Assembly: GCA_027009605.1 (NCBI GenBank)
Contig: JALVCY010000578.1
Location: 1-7,867 of the forward strand
Direction of reading: 5' to 3'
DNA: 7,867 nt
From: Saprospiraceae bacterium
Lineage (GTDB): Bacteria; Bacteroidota; Bacteroidia; Chitinophagales; Saprospiraceae
The notes beneath the pieces were generated by a model, which was not told where the DNA came from, searched no databases, and was given only the letters and a program-made list of their open reading frames with translations. The position numbers and the translations under genes are program-made. Each line of letters opens with the position of its first letter. Positions within the stretch are counted from its first letter, which is position 1. Below, piece by piece: positions 1-6,015 of this stretch.

Positions 1-108
1 TTTCCTTTTACAAAAGGGAAACCTGTGGAAGGGTTTTTATAAAGAAACCAAATAAAATTTTGTGGTCTCAAGAACAAACTACTACACCAGACTTTTCGGA
101 GTAAGCTC

Positions 109-245
109 AACGGTATAACGGTATAACGGCTAGGCAGCCAAGAGCGGTCTCCTTGAACGCCGAAGGCATTGAACGCCCGAAGGGCAAATTGAACGCCGAA
201 GGCAATGAACGGTATAGCGGTATGACGGTTTAACGGTATAACGGT
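109..245. repeat. Split tandem array of the octamer CGGTATAA
   Basis: Two perfect copies of CGGTATAA stand at 111-126, followed by a partial copy. Four more stand at 210-241 (CGGTATAG, CGGTATGA, CGGTTTAA, CGGTATAA), followed by a partial CGGT. The two blocks are separated by about 80 bases that contain the GAAC-linked hairpin words at 153-205. The second block joins those words directly through the shared GAACG sequence, so the two repeat types look like parts of one modular array. No function is known to me. Confidence 0.75.
153..205. repeat. Three tandem units TTGAAC-stem-GAA-stem
   Basis: Three consecutive units of 16 to 19 bases each contain TTGAAC followed by a tiny inverted repeat around a GAA loop: GCC-GAA-GGC at 159-167, GCCC-GAA-GGGC at 175-185 and GCC-GAA-GGC at 195-203. 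The middle unit is longer by one base on each side of the loop, so the extra C is matched by an extra G and pairing is kept. This suggests that the stem, not only the sequence, is copied or maintained. Confidence 0.7.
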
Positions 246-273
246 GGGCGACATCCAAACCACCAAGATGATT

Positions 274-303
274 AACCACGAAAGCCACGAAAAAACACGA
301 AAA
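274..303. repeat. Short CCACGAAA-type degenerate repeat
   Basis: The motif CCACGAAA occurs at 276-283 and again, slightly altered, twice more up to 303 (CCACGAAAAA, ACACGAAAA). It runs directly into the composite repeat, whose first words (ACCACGAAG) resemble it. From memory, intergenic runs of this flavour recur in many environmental bacterial genomes; I cannot confirm a family from this window. Confidence 0.5.
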
Positions 304-416
304 CTCAACCACGAAGTCTGAAGGACAAGTCTAAACCTAGTGAGCTAAAGGCGAACGTCTCAACCTTCTCAACTAACGCAGCGAATCAACTAGCGAAGCT
401 TGCGAGCGAATCAACT
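304..416. repeat. Composite intergenic repeat, copy A
   Basis: This copy is 113 bases and matches 581-677 along its whole length. The shared order of words is CTCAACCACGAAGT, a small hairpin, AACCTAGTGAG, a second small hairpin, GCGAAC, CTCAAC, CTTCTCAACT, AGCGAAGC, TGCGAGCGAATCAACT. Copy A carries an extra 16 to 17 bases (AACGCAGCGAATCAACT) that partly duplicate its own end. Its small hairpins are GTCT-GAA-GGAC at 316-326 and GCT-AAA-GGC at 344-352, each with one G-T wobble pair. Confidence 0.75.
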
Positions 417-497
417 ATATCTACCACAAAAGTCAAGCACCCAGCAAAGAAGCCAAGAACAAACCACTACCCAAGCCAAAGACCAAAGACCCAATTA

Positions 498-529
498 GAA
501 TATCGAATACAGTACGCCGAATATCGAAT
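498..529. repeat. Paired GAATATCGAAT words
   Basis: The 11-base word GAATATCGAAT stands at 498-508 and again at 519-529, a spacing of 21 bases. It is embedded in A/T-rich DNA with no gene. It may be another module of the surrounding repeat field. Confidence 0.5.
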
Positions 530-580
530 GATGAAATAAAAACCCCGGTAAAAAACCAAATCGGCTCAACCTGCGAAGCA

Positions 581-677
581 CTCAACCACGAAGTCCGTAG
601 GACGAGTTCTCAACCTAGTGAGCCGAAGGCGAACATCTCAACTTCTTCAACTAGCGAAGCCTGCGAGCGAATCAACT
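581..677. repeat. Composite intergenic repeat, copy B
   Basis: This is the second copy of the composite repeat at 304-416, 97 bases, in the same orientation and about 277 bases downstream. It lacks the 16-base internal insertion of copy A. The two hairpin positions differ in sequence but still pair: GTCC-GTA-GGAC at 593-603 and GCC-GAA-GGC at 622-630, here with full Watson-Crick stems where copy A has wobble pairs. It is followed by CTTCTTCAACTTTCTCAACT, a further degenerate run of the CTCAAC word. Confidence 0.75.
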
Positions 678-716
678 TCTTCAACTTTCTCAACTCCCCC
701 CCCCAAGACTTTAACT

Positions 717-751
717 AAAAACCGCCACTTTCCATACAGAAAGCAGCGGCT
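717..751 (-). terminator. Intrinsic terminator of the rhodanese gene
   Basis: Read on the minus strand, 751-739 (AGCCGCTGCTTTC) pairs with 732-720 (GAAAGTGGCGGTT) through 13 positions, including G-T wobbles, around a six-base loop. The stem is followed at once by a T run. It lies about 28 bases past the stop codon of the rhodanese lipoprotein gene, so it most likely ends the porin-rhodanese transcript. Confidence 0.75.
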
Positions 752-778
752 CTTATTAATCAAAAAATCTTTCACCAA

Positions 779-1246
779 TTATTCACCCGGTTTTGGGATT
801 ACCTTAGATGGATAACCGGCTTTTAGCCAGCCTTTCATTCCTCCGGCCAAATTATAGACTTCTTTAAAGCCCATATCATGCATCATTTTCATGGCATTAC
901 CGGAACGGTGACCGGAACGACAATAAACACCATAAGCCTTGTTCTTGTCCAATTTCGCAAGACCGGCTTTGAAAGCTTCTTGGTCTTTCCAGTTGATATT
1001 CAATGGAGTACCTTCGATATATCCATAAGGTTTTCCTACTTCATCGAAGATGTTATCAGAATATCTTTCCTTTGGCGCACGTACATCAATAGCTTCAAAC
1101 TTGCCTTCTTCCATCGCTTTTTTGAAAGCAGCCGTATCTAGGTCTTTGGCAATACCGGAGTTGGTTTTAGCAGCTTTGTCTCCGCAAGAAGTGAATCCCA
1201 CCGCAAGAACCGCAGCTAAGAAAATAAAAATTAAAGAACGTTTCAT
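779..1246 (-). CDS. Rhodanese-like domain lipoprotein
   Basis: This 155-residue protein is a single-domain rhodanese, predicted to be exported and lipid-anchored. Residues 1-20 form a signal peptide (MKRS, then a hydrophobic core) ending in FTSC, so Cys21 is the likely lipidated residue; the -3 Phe makes the lipobox imperfect. The rhodanese fold follows: IDVRAP at 53-58, the active-site loop CRSGHR at 109-114 with the catalytic Cys109, and the hallmark NLAGGMKGW at 132-140. Rhodanese domains carry sulfur as a cysteine persulfide between donor and acceptor; the partner here is unknown. The gene lies 49 bases after the porin gene on the same strand and is followed by a clear terminator, so it is probably the second gene of that operon. 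The chosen ATG directly precedes the signal peptide and is itself preceded by a pure A-rich leader, common in Bacteroidota. Confidence 0.9.
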   Translation of the reverse strand: MKRSLIFIFLAAVLAVGFTSCGDKAAKTNSGIAKDLDTAAFKKAMEEGKFEAIDVRAPKERYSDNIFDEVGKPYGYIEGTPLNINWKDQEAFKAGLAKLDKNKAYGVYCRSGHRSGNAMKMMHDMGFKEVYNLAGGMKGWLKAGYPSKVIPKPGE

Positions 1247-1269
1247 TTTTTTTTTGTTTTTTTAGTTTG

Positions 1270-1293
1270 AAAAAAAATCTTCCCCAAGTGGGA
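1270..1293 (-). promoter_or_regulatory. Small hairpin plus T run between porin and rhodanese genes
   Basis: On the minus strand, TCCC-ACTTG-GGGA (1293-1281) is followed by a long T tract (1277-1270). The stem is only four pairs, so termination would be weak. It could reduce expression of the downstream rhodanese gene relative to the porin, but it may be incidental. Confidence 0.25.
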
Positions 1294-1295
1294 TA

Positions 1296-2570
1296 TTAAA
1301 AATCAACTTGCAATCTAATCAAGTCTGCGTGTAAGGCTTTTTTAGGATCATGATCCGCATCCTTGTTGGTTCCGGAGATATTGTGGTTGTACATAATCCG
1401 GGTGTGATTATTCAAATACCAATTGAACCCAAACCCAATATTCTGAGCCTTACTGTAAAAATCTTTACCATTAAAAAGGTCATTATAATCAGCAATAGAA
1501 GAGTAATCCATTGTAGAATACCGAGCGGTCAACTCAAATTCTCCCCAATCACCATCCTTAATACAGAAGTTTTTGTAAGCATGCACTCTTGAGAAAGCAC
1601 CATGTTTGAACCCGCGATGACCACCGGTCACAAAGTAAGTGGCCAATACATAAAATCCATTGACATTAAATGTCTTATCTTCTTTTCTGCCGGCTTCATT
1701 TTCTACTTGAGAATTGTATCCTGCAATCTCATATTCAGACTGGAAAGATAAAGGCCCGAATACCGCAGCAAATTCAAATCCTAGGTCTTGTTGTGTTTTC
1801 AATAATCCGGGAATCCCTACATACTCTTGGTCTTTCAAATGTACGTGCCCGCCCATGTGATTTTCCGGTCTAAACTTCAAATCATAAGCTTTAGGATCCT
1901 TAGAACGCTTGCGATTCTCATAGTTAAATCCTAAATGAACCAATTGATGTTTGTCCTTATTTTCGTAAACCGGACTCGTCAGACGCGCCACAAAGTGACC
2001 ACCTCTACCCAAGTCATGATCCTTAAAACCACCTTTATGGCTTCCGTTATGTGCATAAGACAATTGAAGTCCGAGTTTGCCCCCAAACATGCCCATATTG
2101 TCATACATAATACCTGAATTCCAGCGGAAATTCTGCGTACTGGTCATCATCGCACGCTCAACCATTGGAATGTACTTACTACTGGTCATCATATCCAATC
2201 CGGTAGCCTCCGCAAAGCTGCCCACGGTAAAATTACCGCCAATACCCGGAAGCTTGGCAAATTTGATATAAAGATCTCTAAATCCAATCTTAGAACCGGC
2301 AAACTCAAGTTGTGCTTTATACTTGATGTTCTTATAAATCTTTCCGGAACCGGATAGATATACTCTGCGGAATTCACTGCCGCTTTCCTTTAACTTTTCG
2401 ACTGTATCCACTTCAGCTCCTCGTCTAAAAAACTCATAATCGTACATAATCCGGCCGTGTAAAGCTACTGATGGCTTTACTTTTACAACCTGTTTGGCTT
2501 CTTCTTGCCCGTAAGATGTGTGATAGCCGAATGCCAACACTGCTATCATTAGAAATATTAACTTCTTCAT
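1296..2570 (-). CDS. Outer-membrane porin, phosphate-selective porin O/P family
   Basis: This 424-residue protein is a predicted outer-membrane beta-barrel. Residues 1-21 are a signal peptide (MKKLIFLMIAVLAFG, cleavage near SYG-QEE) and the chain ends in Phe (LQVDF), the usual C-terminal signal for barrel assembly. The family signature is clear: FRRVYLSGSGKIYKNIKYKA at 67-86, then FRDLYIKFAKLPG at 97-109, VGSFAEATGLDMMTSSKY at 116-133 and MVERA at 136-140, matching the conserved plug and strand region of OprO/OprP-like porins. Alternating polar and hydrophobic strands continue to the end. The family name does not prove phosphate selectivity; many members in Bacteroidota have unknown substrates. 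A strong promoter lies upstream, and the rhodanese lipoprotein gene follows 49 bases downstream. The start is fixed by the signal peptide; no Shine-Dalgarno sequence is visible. Confidence 0.88.
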   Translation of the reverse strand: MKKLIFLMIAVLAFGYHTSYGQEEAKQVVKVKPSVALHGRIMYDYEFFRRGAEVDTVEKLKESGSEFRRVYLSGSGKIYKNIKYKAQLEFAGSKIGFRDLYIKFAKLPGIGGNFTVGSFAEATGLDMMTSSKYIPMVERAMMTSTQNFRWNSGIMYDNMGMFGGKLGLQLSYAHNGSHKGGFKDHDLGRGGHFVARLTSPVYENKDKHQLVHLGFNYENRKRSKDPKAYDLKFRPENHMGGHVHLKDQEYVGIPGLLKTQQDLGFEFAAVFGPLSFQSEYEIAGYNSQVENEAGRKEDKTFNVNGFYVLATYFVTGGHRGFKHGAFSRVHAYKNFCIKDGDWGEFELTARYSTMDYSSIADYNDLFNGKDFYSKAQNIGFGFNWYLNNHTRIMYNHNISGTNKDADHDPKKALHADLIRLQVDF

Positions 2571-2635
2571 GTTAGTTTGAATTTAAGTGAAATTAAAGTG
2601 ATTGATTTGAAGACTTACTAGTCCCAAATTTCTGT

Positions 2636-2664
2636 CAAAAGTAGAAAAGATGTTTTTTTTCAAA
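2636..2664 (-). promoter_or_regulatory. Bacteroidota-type promoter of the porin gene
   Basis: Read on the minus strand, TTTG (2664-2661) is followed after 17 bases by TACTTTTG (2643-2636), a full match to the Bacteroidota -33 TTTG / -7 TAnnTTTG consensus. The predicted transcript start is near 2629, giving a leader of about 60 bases before the porin ATG. The spacer contains a run of eight A. Confidence 0.75.
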
Positions 2665-3228
2665 TGTGATAGAAGTTACATTTTCCAATCCCGGTTTTAT
2701 ATCCCCTTTTGAGTAGTTATGAGCATCCATTATAATATTTCCATAAATAGCTCATTATCAGCTGCTTACGCAAAACTCCACCCCTACCAAACTTTCAAAA
2801 AGTGACTTTTTCTACCCCGAAGAATGACAAAAGTCATCTTAATAGATTTGCCTTTTTAGTAGGCTGAGCAGCCGTCTGTATTCTGTATGGAGACTTTGAG
2901 ATTGGGTCTATGGGGCGACTGTACAAACACAAGTCATAATGAAAAAAATCAATATGTAGCCGGATAGATTTTCATTGCTTTACCGACACAGAATTTGGGG
3001 AGATTTCCAAAATTGGCGTTGGTTTGGCGAATTGCGTATCAACTTATTCGGACGCACCGGTGTCTTAGTGGTTTCCAAACTTTCTCAGTAACTGACTCAC
3101 GGGAAAATACATTGCGGCAAGATTTTAGCCGTTTGTCTTTTTATCTTAGTATTGTAACTATTTAGCCACCCGCTAATTTTTGCTAGAAAATGCCCTTTTT
3201 GCGCCTGTTTTTGCTAAAATTTTCTCAC

Positions 3229-3256
3229 GTAGGGACGCACGGCCGTGCGTCCCTAC
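3229..3256. repeat. Perfect 28-bp palindrome
   Basis: The arm GTAGGGACGCACGG is followed directly by its exact reverse complement, with no spacer. It is much richer in G and C than the flanks. In RNA it would fold into a hairpin with a minimal loop; in DNA it could extrude as a cruciform. There is no T run next to it on either strand, so it is not a typical terminator. From memory, GTAGGGxCGCACGG-type palindromes recur between genes in many environmental bacteria, so this is probably one copy of a REP-like element. Confidence 0.8.
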
Positions 3257-3420
3257 ATCAACATGCACACAAAAATGCCTATTTTCTATCTAAAAATTGG
3301 GGTACCTAAACAGTTACTTAGTATTTTCAAAAAAAGACACACAGAATGGAGATGGTCAACAATTATCCCCAAAATTTGTCTCCACATTATAACATTTTCG
3401 CGCAAGCAAACCACACACCT

Positions 3421-3777
3421 ATGGCCAAAAAAAATAAAAATCGCCAAGACGGATTCGTCTATTCCACCAATCCTGACTACATCCCGGAAGACAATCCTTT
3501 CGGAAATTTATTCGGCAACGAAGAGCCCCAAGACCAAGCTCAAACCCTACGCATCCATCTAGTCCGGCGCAAAGGCAACAAAGAAGTCACCGTCGTCAAA
3601 GGTTTTGAAGGCAGCCAAACCCAACTCAAAGACCTAGGCAAAATGCTAAAAATGAAATGTGGTGTCGGCGGTACCGTCAAAAATGGCGAAATCCTTATCC
3701 AAGGCAACCACCGCGAAAAGGTACGAAAATTGCTAATAGAGGAAGGATACAAGGACACCAAACTAGCCGGCGGCTAA
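3421..3777 (+). CDS. SUI1/eIF1-like translation initiation factor (YciH family)
   Basis: This 118-residue protein belongs to the bacterial SUI1 family, related to eukaryotic eIF1, which monitors start-codon choice on the ribosome; the bacterial role is less settled. The N-terminus MAKKNKNRQDGFVYSTNPDY has the basic start plus VYSTNP motif seen in Bacteroidota members, followed by an acidic linker (22-40). The SUI1 domain spans about 43-112, with LRIHLVRRKGNKEVTVVKGF, then LGKMLKMKCGVGGTVKNG and EILIQGNHREKVRKLL, the conserved basic GGTVK / IQGxH core. An in-frame ATG at 3346 would add 25 residues, but these have no family resemblance and the conserved N-terminus begins at the ATG used here. 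The stop lies 12 bases before the serine acetyltransferase gene, so the two are likely co-transcribed. Confidence 0.9.
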   Translation: MAKKNKNRQDGFVYSTNPDYIPEDNPFGNLFGNEEPQDQAQTLRIHLVRRKGNKEVTVVKGFEGSQTQLKDLGKMLKMKCGVGGTVKNGEILIQGNHREKVRKLLIEEGYKDTKLAGG

Positions 3778-3789
3778 GAATCCCAAGTC

Positions 3790-4605
3790 ATGGACGAAAA
3801 AACATTCAGAGCACAACTTTTTCAAGAGCAACTCACCCACTGCACCATCCCATCACCGGAATTGGCATCCGATGTATTGAATGGTCTCCTAAAGCTTTTA
3901 TTTTACCAATTCTCTGATGAGACCTATCCCAATCAGCGGAGTTTTGACAATGCCTTCCGGAATGTCAAGCAGCGTTTTTATGATTTGGTGGAAGCCATCC
4001 ATGACGATTTAGGCGTTGATTGTGAGACGATTGTGAATCAATTTTATGAAGACTTGCCCAATATCCGCAACCTGCTTTTGGATGATGCCCAAGCCATTTC
4101 GGAAGGAGACCCGGCCGCCAAAAACACCATGGAAGTGATTCGGACTTACCCGGGATTTTTGGCCATTGCCACCCACCGCATTGCCCACAAATTATTTCAG
4201 CTCAAGCTGCCTTACGTCCCTAGAATCTTTGCCGAATACGCCCATAGTTTGACCGGAATTGACATCCATCCGGGTGCTAGTATCGGACAGCGCTTTTGTA
4301 TTGACCACGGTACCGGCATCGTCATCGGCGAAACCACCAACATCCACGACGACGTAAAAATCTACCAAGGTGTAACCCTAGGCGCATTGAGTGTCGAAAA
4401 ATCCATGGCACAAACCAAAAGACATCCGACCATCGAACACCATGTCGTCATCTACGCCGGAGCCACCATCTTAGGCGGCCAAACAGTCGTCGGACACAAC
4501 TCCATCATCGGCGGTAATGTCTGGATTACCAAAAGTATTCCTCCTAACTCGACCATTTATTATAGCGGGCTTGCGCAAAAACACATCAAAAACGGGGACA
4601 GCTGA
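3790..4605 (+). CDS. cysE: Serine O-acetyltransferase
   Basis: This cytoplasmic enzyme (271 residues, normal size for the family) transfers acetyl from acetyl-CoA to L-serine, giving O-acetylserine, the first committed step of cysteine synthesis. Residues 1-150 are the helical N-terminal domain (YPGFLAIATHRIAH at 120-133 is a typical motif). From about 155 a left-handed beta-helix of hexapeptide repeats follows: GIDIHPGASIG, then CIDHGTGIVIGET and VKIYQGVTLGA. Asp158 and His173 correspond to the catalytic Asp143/His158 pair of E. coli CysE, with the same 15-residue spacing. The glycine-rich turn GGQTVVGHNSIIGGNVWIT at 229-247 closes the helix. No cysteine synthase gene is seen nearby. CysE enzymes are commonly feedback-inhibited by cysteine; the C-terminal tail ending HIKNGDS gives no clear sign for or against this here. 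Confidence 0.93.
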   Translation: MDEKTFRAQLFQEQLTHCTIPSPELASDVLNGLLKLLFYQFSDETYPNQRSFDNAFRNVKQRFYDLVEAIHDDLGVDCETIVNQFYEDLPNIRNLLLDDAQAISEGDPAAKNTMEVIRTYPGFLAIATHRIAHKLFQLKLPYVPRIFAEYAHSLTGIDIHPGASIGQRFCIDHGTGIVIGETTNIHDDVKIYQGVTLGALSVEKSMAQTKRHPTIEHHVVIYAGATILGGQTVVGHNSIIGGNVWITKSIPPNSTIYYSGLAQKHIKNGDS

Positions 4606-4615
4606 TACCGTCCGG

Positions 4616-4648
4616 AACTTTACAAAAGTTTAAATTTTTTGGAAAGTT
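4616..4648 (+). terminator. Possible terminator-like hairpin after cysE
   Basis: AACTTTACAAAA (4616-4627) can pair with TTTTGGAAAGTT (4637-4648) at 11 of 12 positions around a nine-base loop, 11 bases past the cysE stop. The stem is A/T-rich and no separate T run follows, so its strength as a terminator is doubtful. Its place directly after the last gene of the pair is the main support. Confidence 0.35.
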
Positions 4649-4845
4649 TAAAACAATCCTTCAATCGTCCAATCAAACATCATAACTAGTTGATTACCAG
4701 CTATTTATATAAAGCGATTAAACAATTGAACGCTTGAACAGAATAGCATCAGATGCCAAACAAAATAAAATTTGGCCATTCAAAGGAAGAATACTTTTCA
4801 AATTGGACACAACAAATAAAAAATAAACTTGACAAAAAACTAGAA

Positions 4846-4870
4846 TTTGTTAAATATAGCTGTATTTTTG
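4846..4870 (+). promoter_or_regulatory. Putative nusB promoter
   Basis: TATTTTTG at 4863-4870 is a full match to the Bacteroidota -7 element TAnnTTTG and is followed by CA, as often seen. The nearest TTTG (4846-4849) is only 13 bases upstream, shorter than the usual spacing. TTGACA at 4829-4834 is too far for this element. The -33 contact is therefore uncertain. Transcription would start near 4877, leaving a leader of about 70 bases before nusB. Confidence 0.5.
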
Positions 4871-4944
4871 CAGACAATACGGAATATAGGCTATAACAAG
4901 CCTTTGTTACGTCAGAAAAAACAAGCGAAAAGATAACAATCAAC

Positions 4945-5889
4945 ATGCTCAGTCGTCGGAATATACGCATCAAAGTGATGCAGGTTTTATATGCAGCTAC
5001 TGCAGATGATAATTTTATGTCAAAAAATCTTGTCAAGAATTATGACTTAAAAATAGAAGCATCCTTCGAGTTGCTCCTATTTAATGTCTTTTTGCTCACC
5101 AAGGTAGCAGAAGCATCCAAACAAGATTTCAAAAAAAGAAAGGGAAAGCACCTACCAAATGCTGTTGACAAGGCATTCACACCTAAGCTTTTTGACAATG
5201 AGCTCTTGCAGTCCTTTCTTAGTGATCCTTATATCATCAAACTGATAAAAAAGGCAGAGTTTGAAGAGAAGGCCGGGGACGATATGGCAGAAATCATCTA
5301 CAAAAAATTTGCGAAAGCACACAAGGATGAATATGAAGCTTATATCCTAAACCCTAATCCAACACCAAGCGATCACCTAGAAATACTCTTAGTATTATAC
5401 AAATTTTGCGTTCGCGAAAGTGAAATATTTATCGAAACAATGTGGGCGCACTACCCTTCTTGGATTGATGACGACTCGCTAATTATCGGAGCTTCCAAAA
5501 AGATACTCAAAGCGATGCCCCTTCAACAAGGATTCTACAAAGACTATCTACCGGACGATGAAGCCGTCAATGCATTCGGTAAGGAATTGACTCAGTTCCT
5601 TGTGAACAACGACGCCCGACTACTGCAAACCATCGGTCCGGAACTAAAAAACTGGGAATCAGATCGGCTGGCTACGGTCGATATGATTTTGCTCAAGATG
5701 GGTACCGCTGAATTTCTTAGCTGCCCCACCATTCCTGCAAAGGTCACCATCAACGAATATGTCGAAATCGCCAAGTCTTACAGCACAGACAAAAGTAAGG
5801 ACTTTATTAATGGACTTTTGGATCGGATTTACAAAGTCTTGGACAAAAACAACCAAATTAAAAAGGAAGGACGCGGCCTAGTTGATTAA
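4945..5889 (+). CDS. nusB: Transcription antitermination factor NusB (long form)
   Basis: NusB binds boxA RNA together with NusE (ribosomal protein S10) and supports antitermination during rRNA transcription. The N-terminus MLSRRNIRIKVMQVLYA is the highly conserved first helix of Bacteroidota NusB. The canonical C-terminal half lies at about 215-303: DRLATVDMILLKMGTAEFL, then IPAKVTINEYVEIAKSYST and KSKDFINGLLDRIYKVL, with the conserved IPxKVxINEYxExAK and FxNGLLD motifs. At 314 residues it is about twice the length of E. coli NusB because of a long insertion (roughly 60-210, partly acidic and lysine-rich helices); this long form is usual in the phylum rather than a fusion. The ATG is fixed by the conserved first helix; no Shine-Dalgarno is evident. 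The gene stands alone, with its own probable promoter. Confidence 0.93.
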   Translation: MLSRRNIRIKVMQVLYAATADDNFMSKNLVKNYDLKIEASFELLLFNVFLLTKVAEASKQDFKKRKGKHLPNAVDKAFTPKLFDNELLQSFLSDPYIIKLIKKAEFEEKAGDDMAEIIYKKFAKAHKDEYEAYILNPNPTPSDHLEILLVLYKFCVRESEIFIETMWAHYPSWIDDDSLIIGASKKILKAMPLQQGFYKDYLPDDEAVNAFGKELTQFLVNNDARLLQTIGPELKNWESDRLATVDMILLKMGTAEFLSCPTIPAKVTINEYVEIAKSYSTDKSKDFINGLLDRIYKVLDKNNQIKKEGRGLVD

Positions 5890-6015
5890 GGCATTGTACA
5901 ACAATAACCTTACCCATTGGGAGGATGGTTTGATTTCTTTTTTCTTGGCGGAAAGGGTACGCAATTTGCCCCTGTTGGCTTTTTTTGCTTCTTTCTTTAT
6001 TTTTGGGGGCTCTAA

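Larger units (their letters stand above)
1..778. other. Repeat-rich intergenic region without a convincing gene
   Basis: No reading frame here has a plausible start, composition or recognisable product. The few open frames run straight through the repeats and are best read as chance. From left to right it holds an imperfect A/T-rich hairpin at 1-21 (TTTCCTTTT against AAAAGGGAAA), an octamer array at 109-245, small GAA-loop hairpin words at 153-205, a CCACGAAA-type run at 274-303, a composite repeat at 304-416 that recurs at 581-677, an A/C-rich low-complexity stretch at about 417-495, paired GAATATCGAAT words at 498-529, a run of nine C at 696-704, and the rhodanese-gene terminator at 717-751. 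A 22-base word at 69-90 also recurs at 454-475 with three differences. The region lies downstream of the minus-strand rhodanese gene. Confidence 0.8.
2571..3420. other. Long intergenic region between divergent genes
   Basis: Its left edge carries the porin promoter and an approximately 60-base leader. Further in are several small hairpins without T tails: AAAAAG-TGA-CTTTTT at 2797-2811, AAGAATGAC-AAAA-GTCATCTT (one bulged A) at 2820-2840 and GGCT-GAGC-AGCC at 2862-2873. A perfect 28-bp palindrome stands at 3229-3256. Short open frames occur but none has a start, leader or recognisable product. I found no convincing promoter for the SUI1-like gene; the weak candidates lack correct spacing. Confidence 0.65.
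4606..4944 (+). other. A/T-rich intergenic region between cysE and nusB
   Basis: It starts with an A/T-rich hairpin that may end the SUI1-cysE transcript and ends with the nusB promoter and leader. The middle (about 4650-4825) is A/T-rich with no recognisable gene on either strand. The predicted leader contains a small hairpin, AGGCT-ATAACA-AGCCT, at 4888-4903, just after the likely transcript start; its role is unknown. Confidence 0.6.

Noticed and set aside
1..41. Terminator at the left edge
   Set aside because: The hairpins (1-21, or AAACC/GGTTT at 19-36) are imperfect or short, and the gene they would serve lies outside the window.
130..312. Open frame of 60 codons on the minus strand through the repeat field
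   Set aside because: It consists of translated repeats (RYTV, CLRRS), has no leader signal and no family resemblance.
109..680. CRISPR array
   Set aside because: Repeats are degenerate, of several kinds and lengths, without regular unique spacers, and no cas gene is present.
618..815. Open frame of 65 codons on the plus strand
   Set aside because: It runs through repeat copy B, the C run, the terminator and the end of the rhodanese gene; not a plausible gene.
2960..3091. 43-codon open stretch with coding-like composition (contains RIWGDFQNWRWFGELRINLFG)
   Set aside because: No start codon follows the preceding TAG with a plausible leader, no family was recognised, and a run of this length is expected by chance.
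3346..3420. Longer start for the SUI1-like gene
   Set aside because: The 25 extra residues have no family character, and the conserved MAKKNKNR...VYSTNP start lies at 3421.
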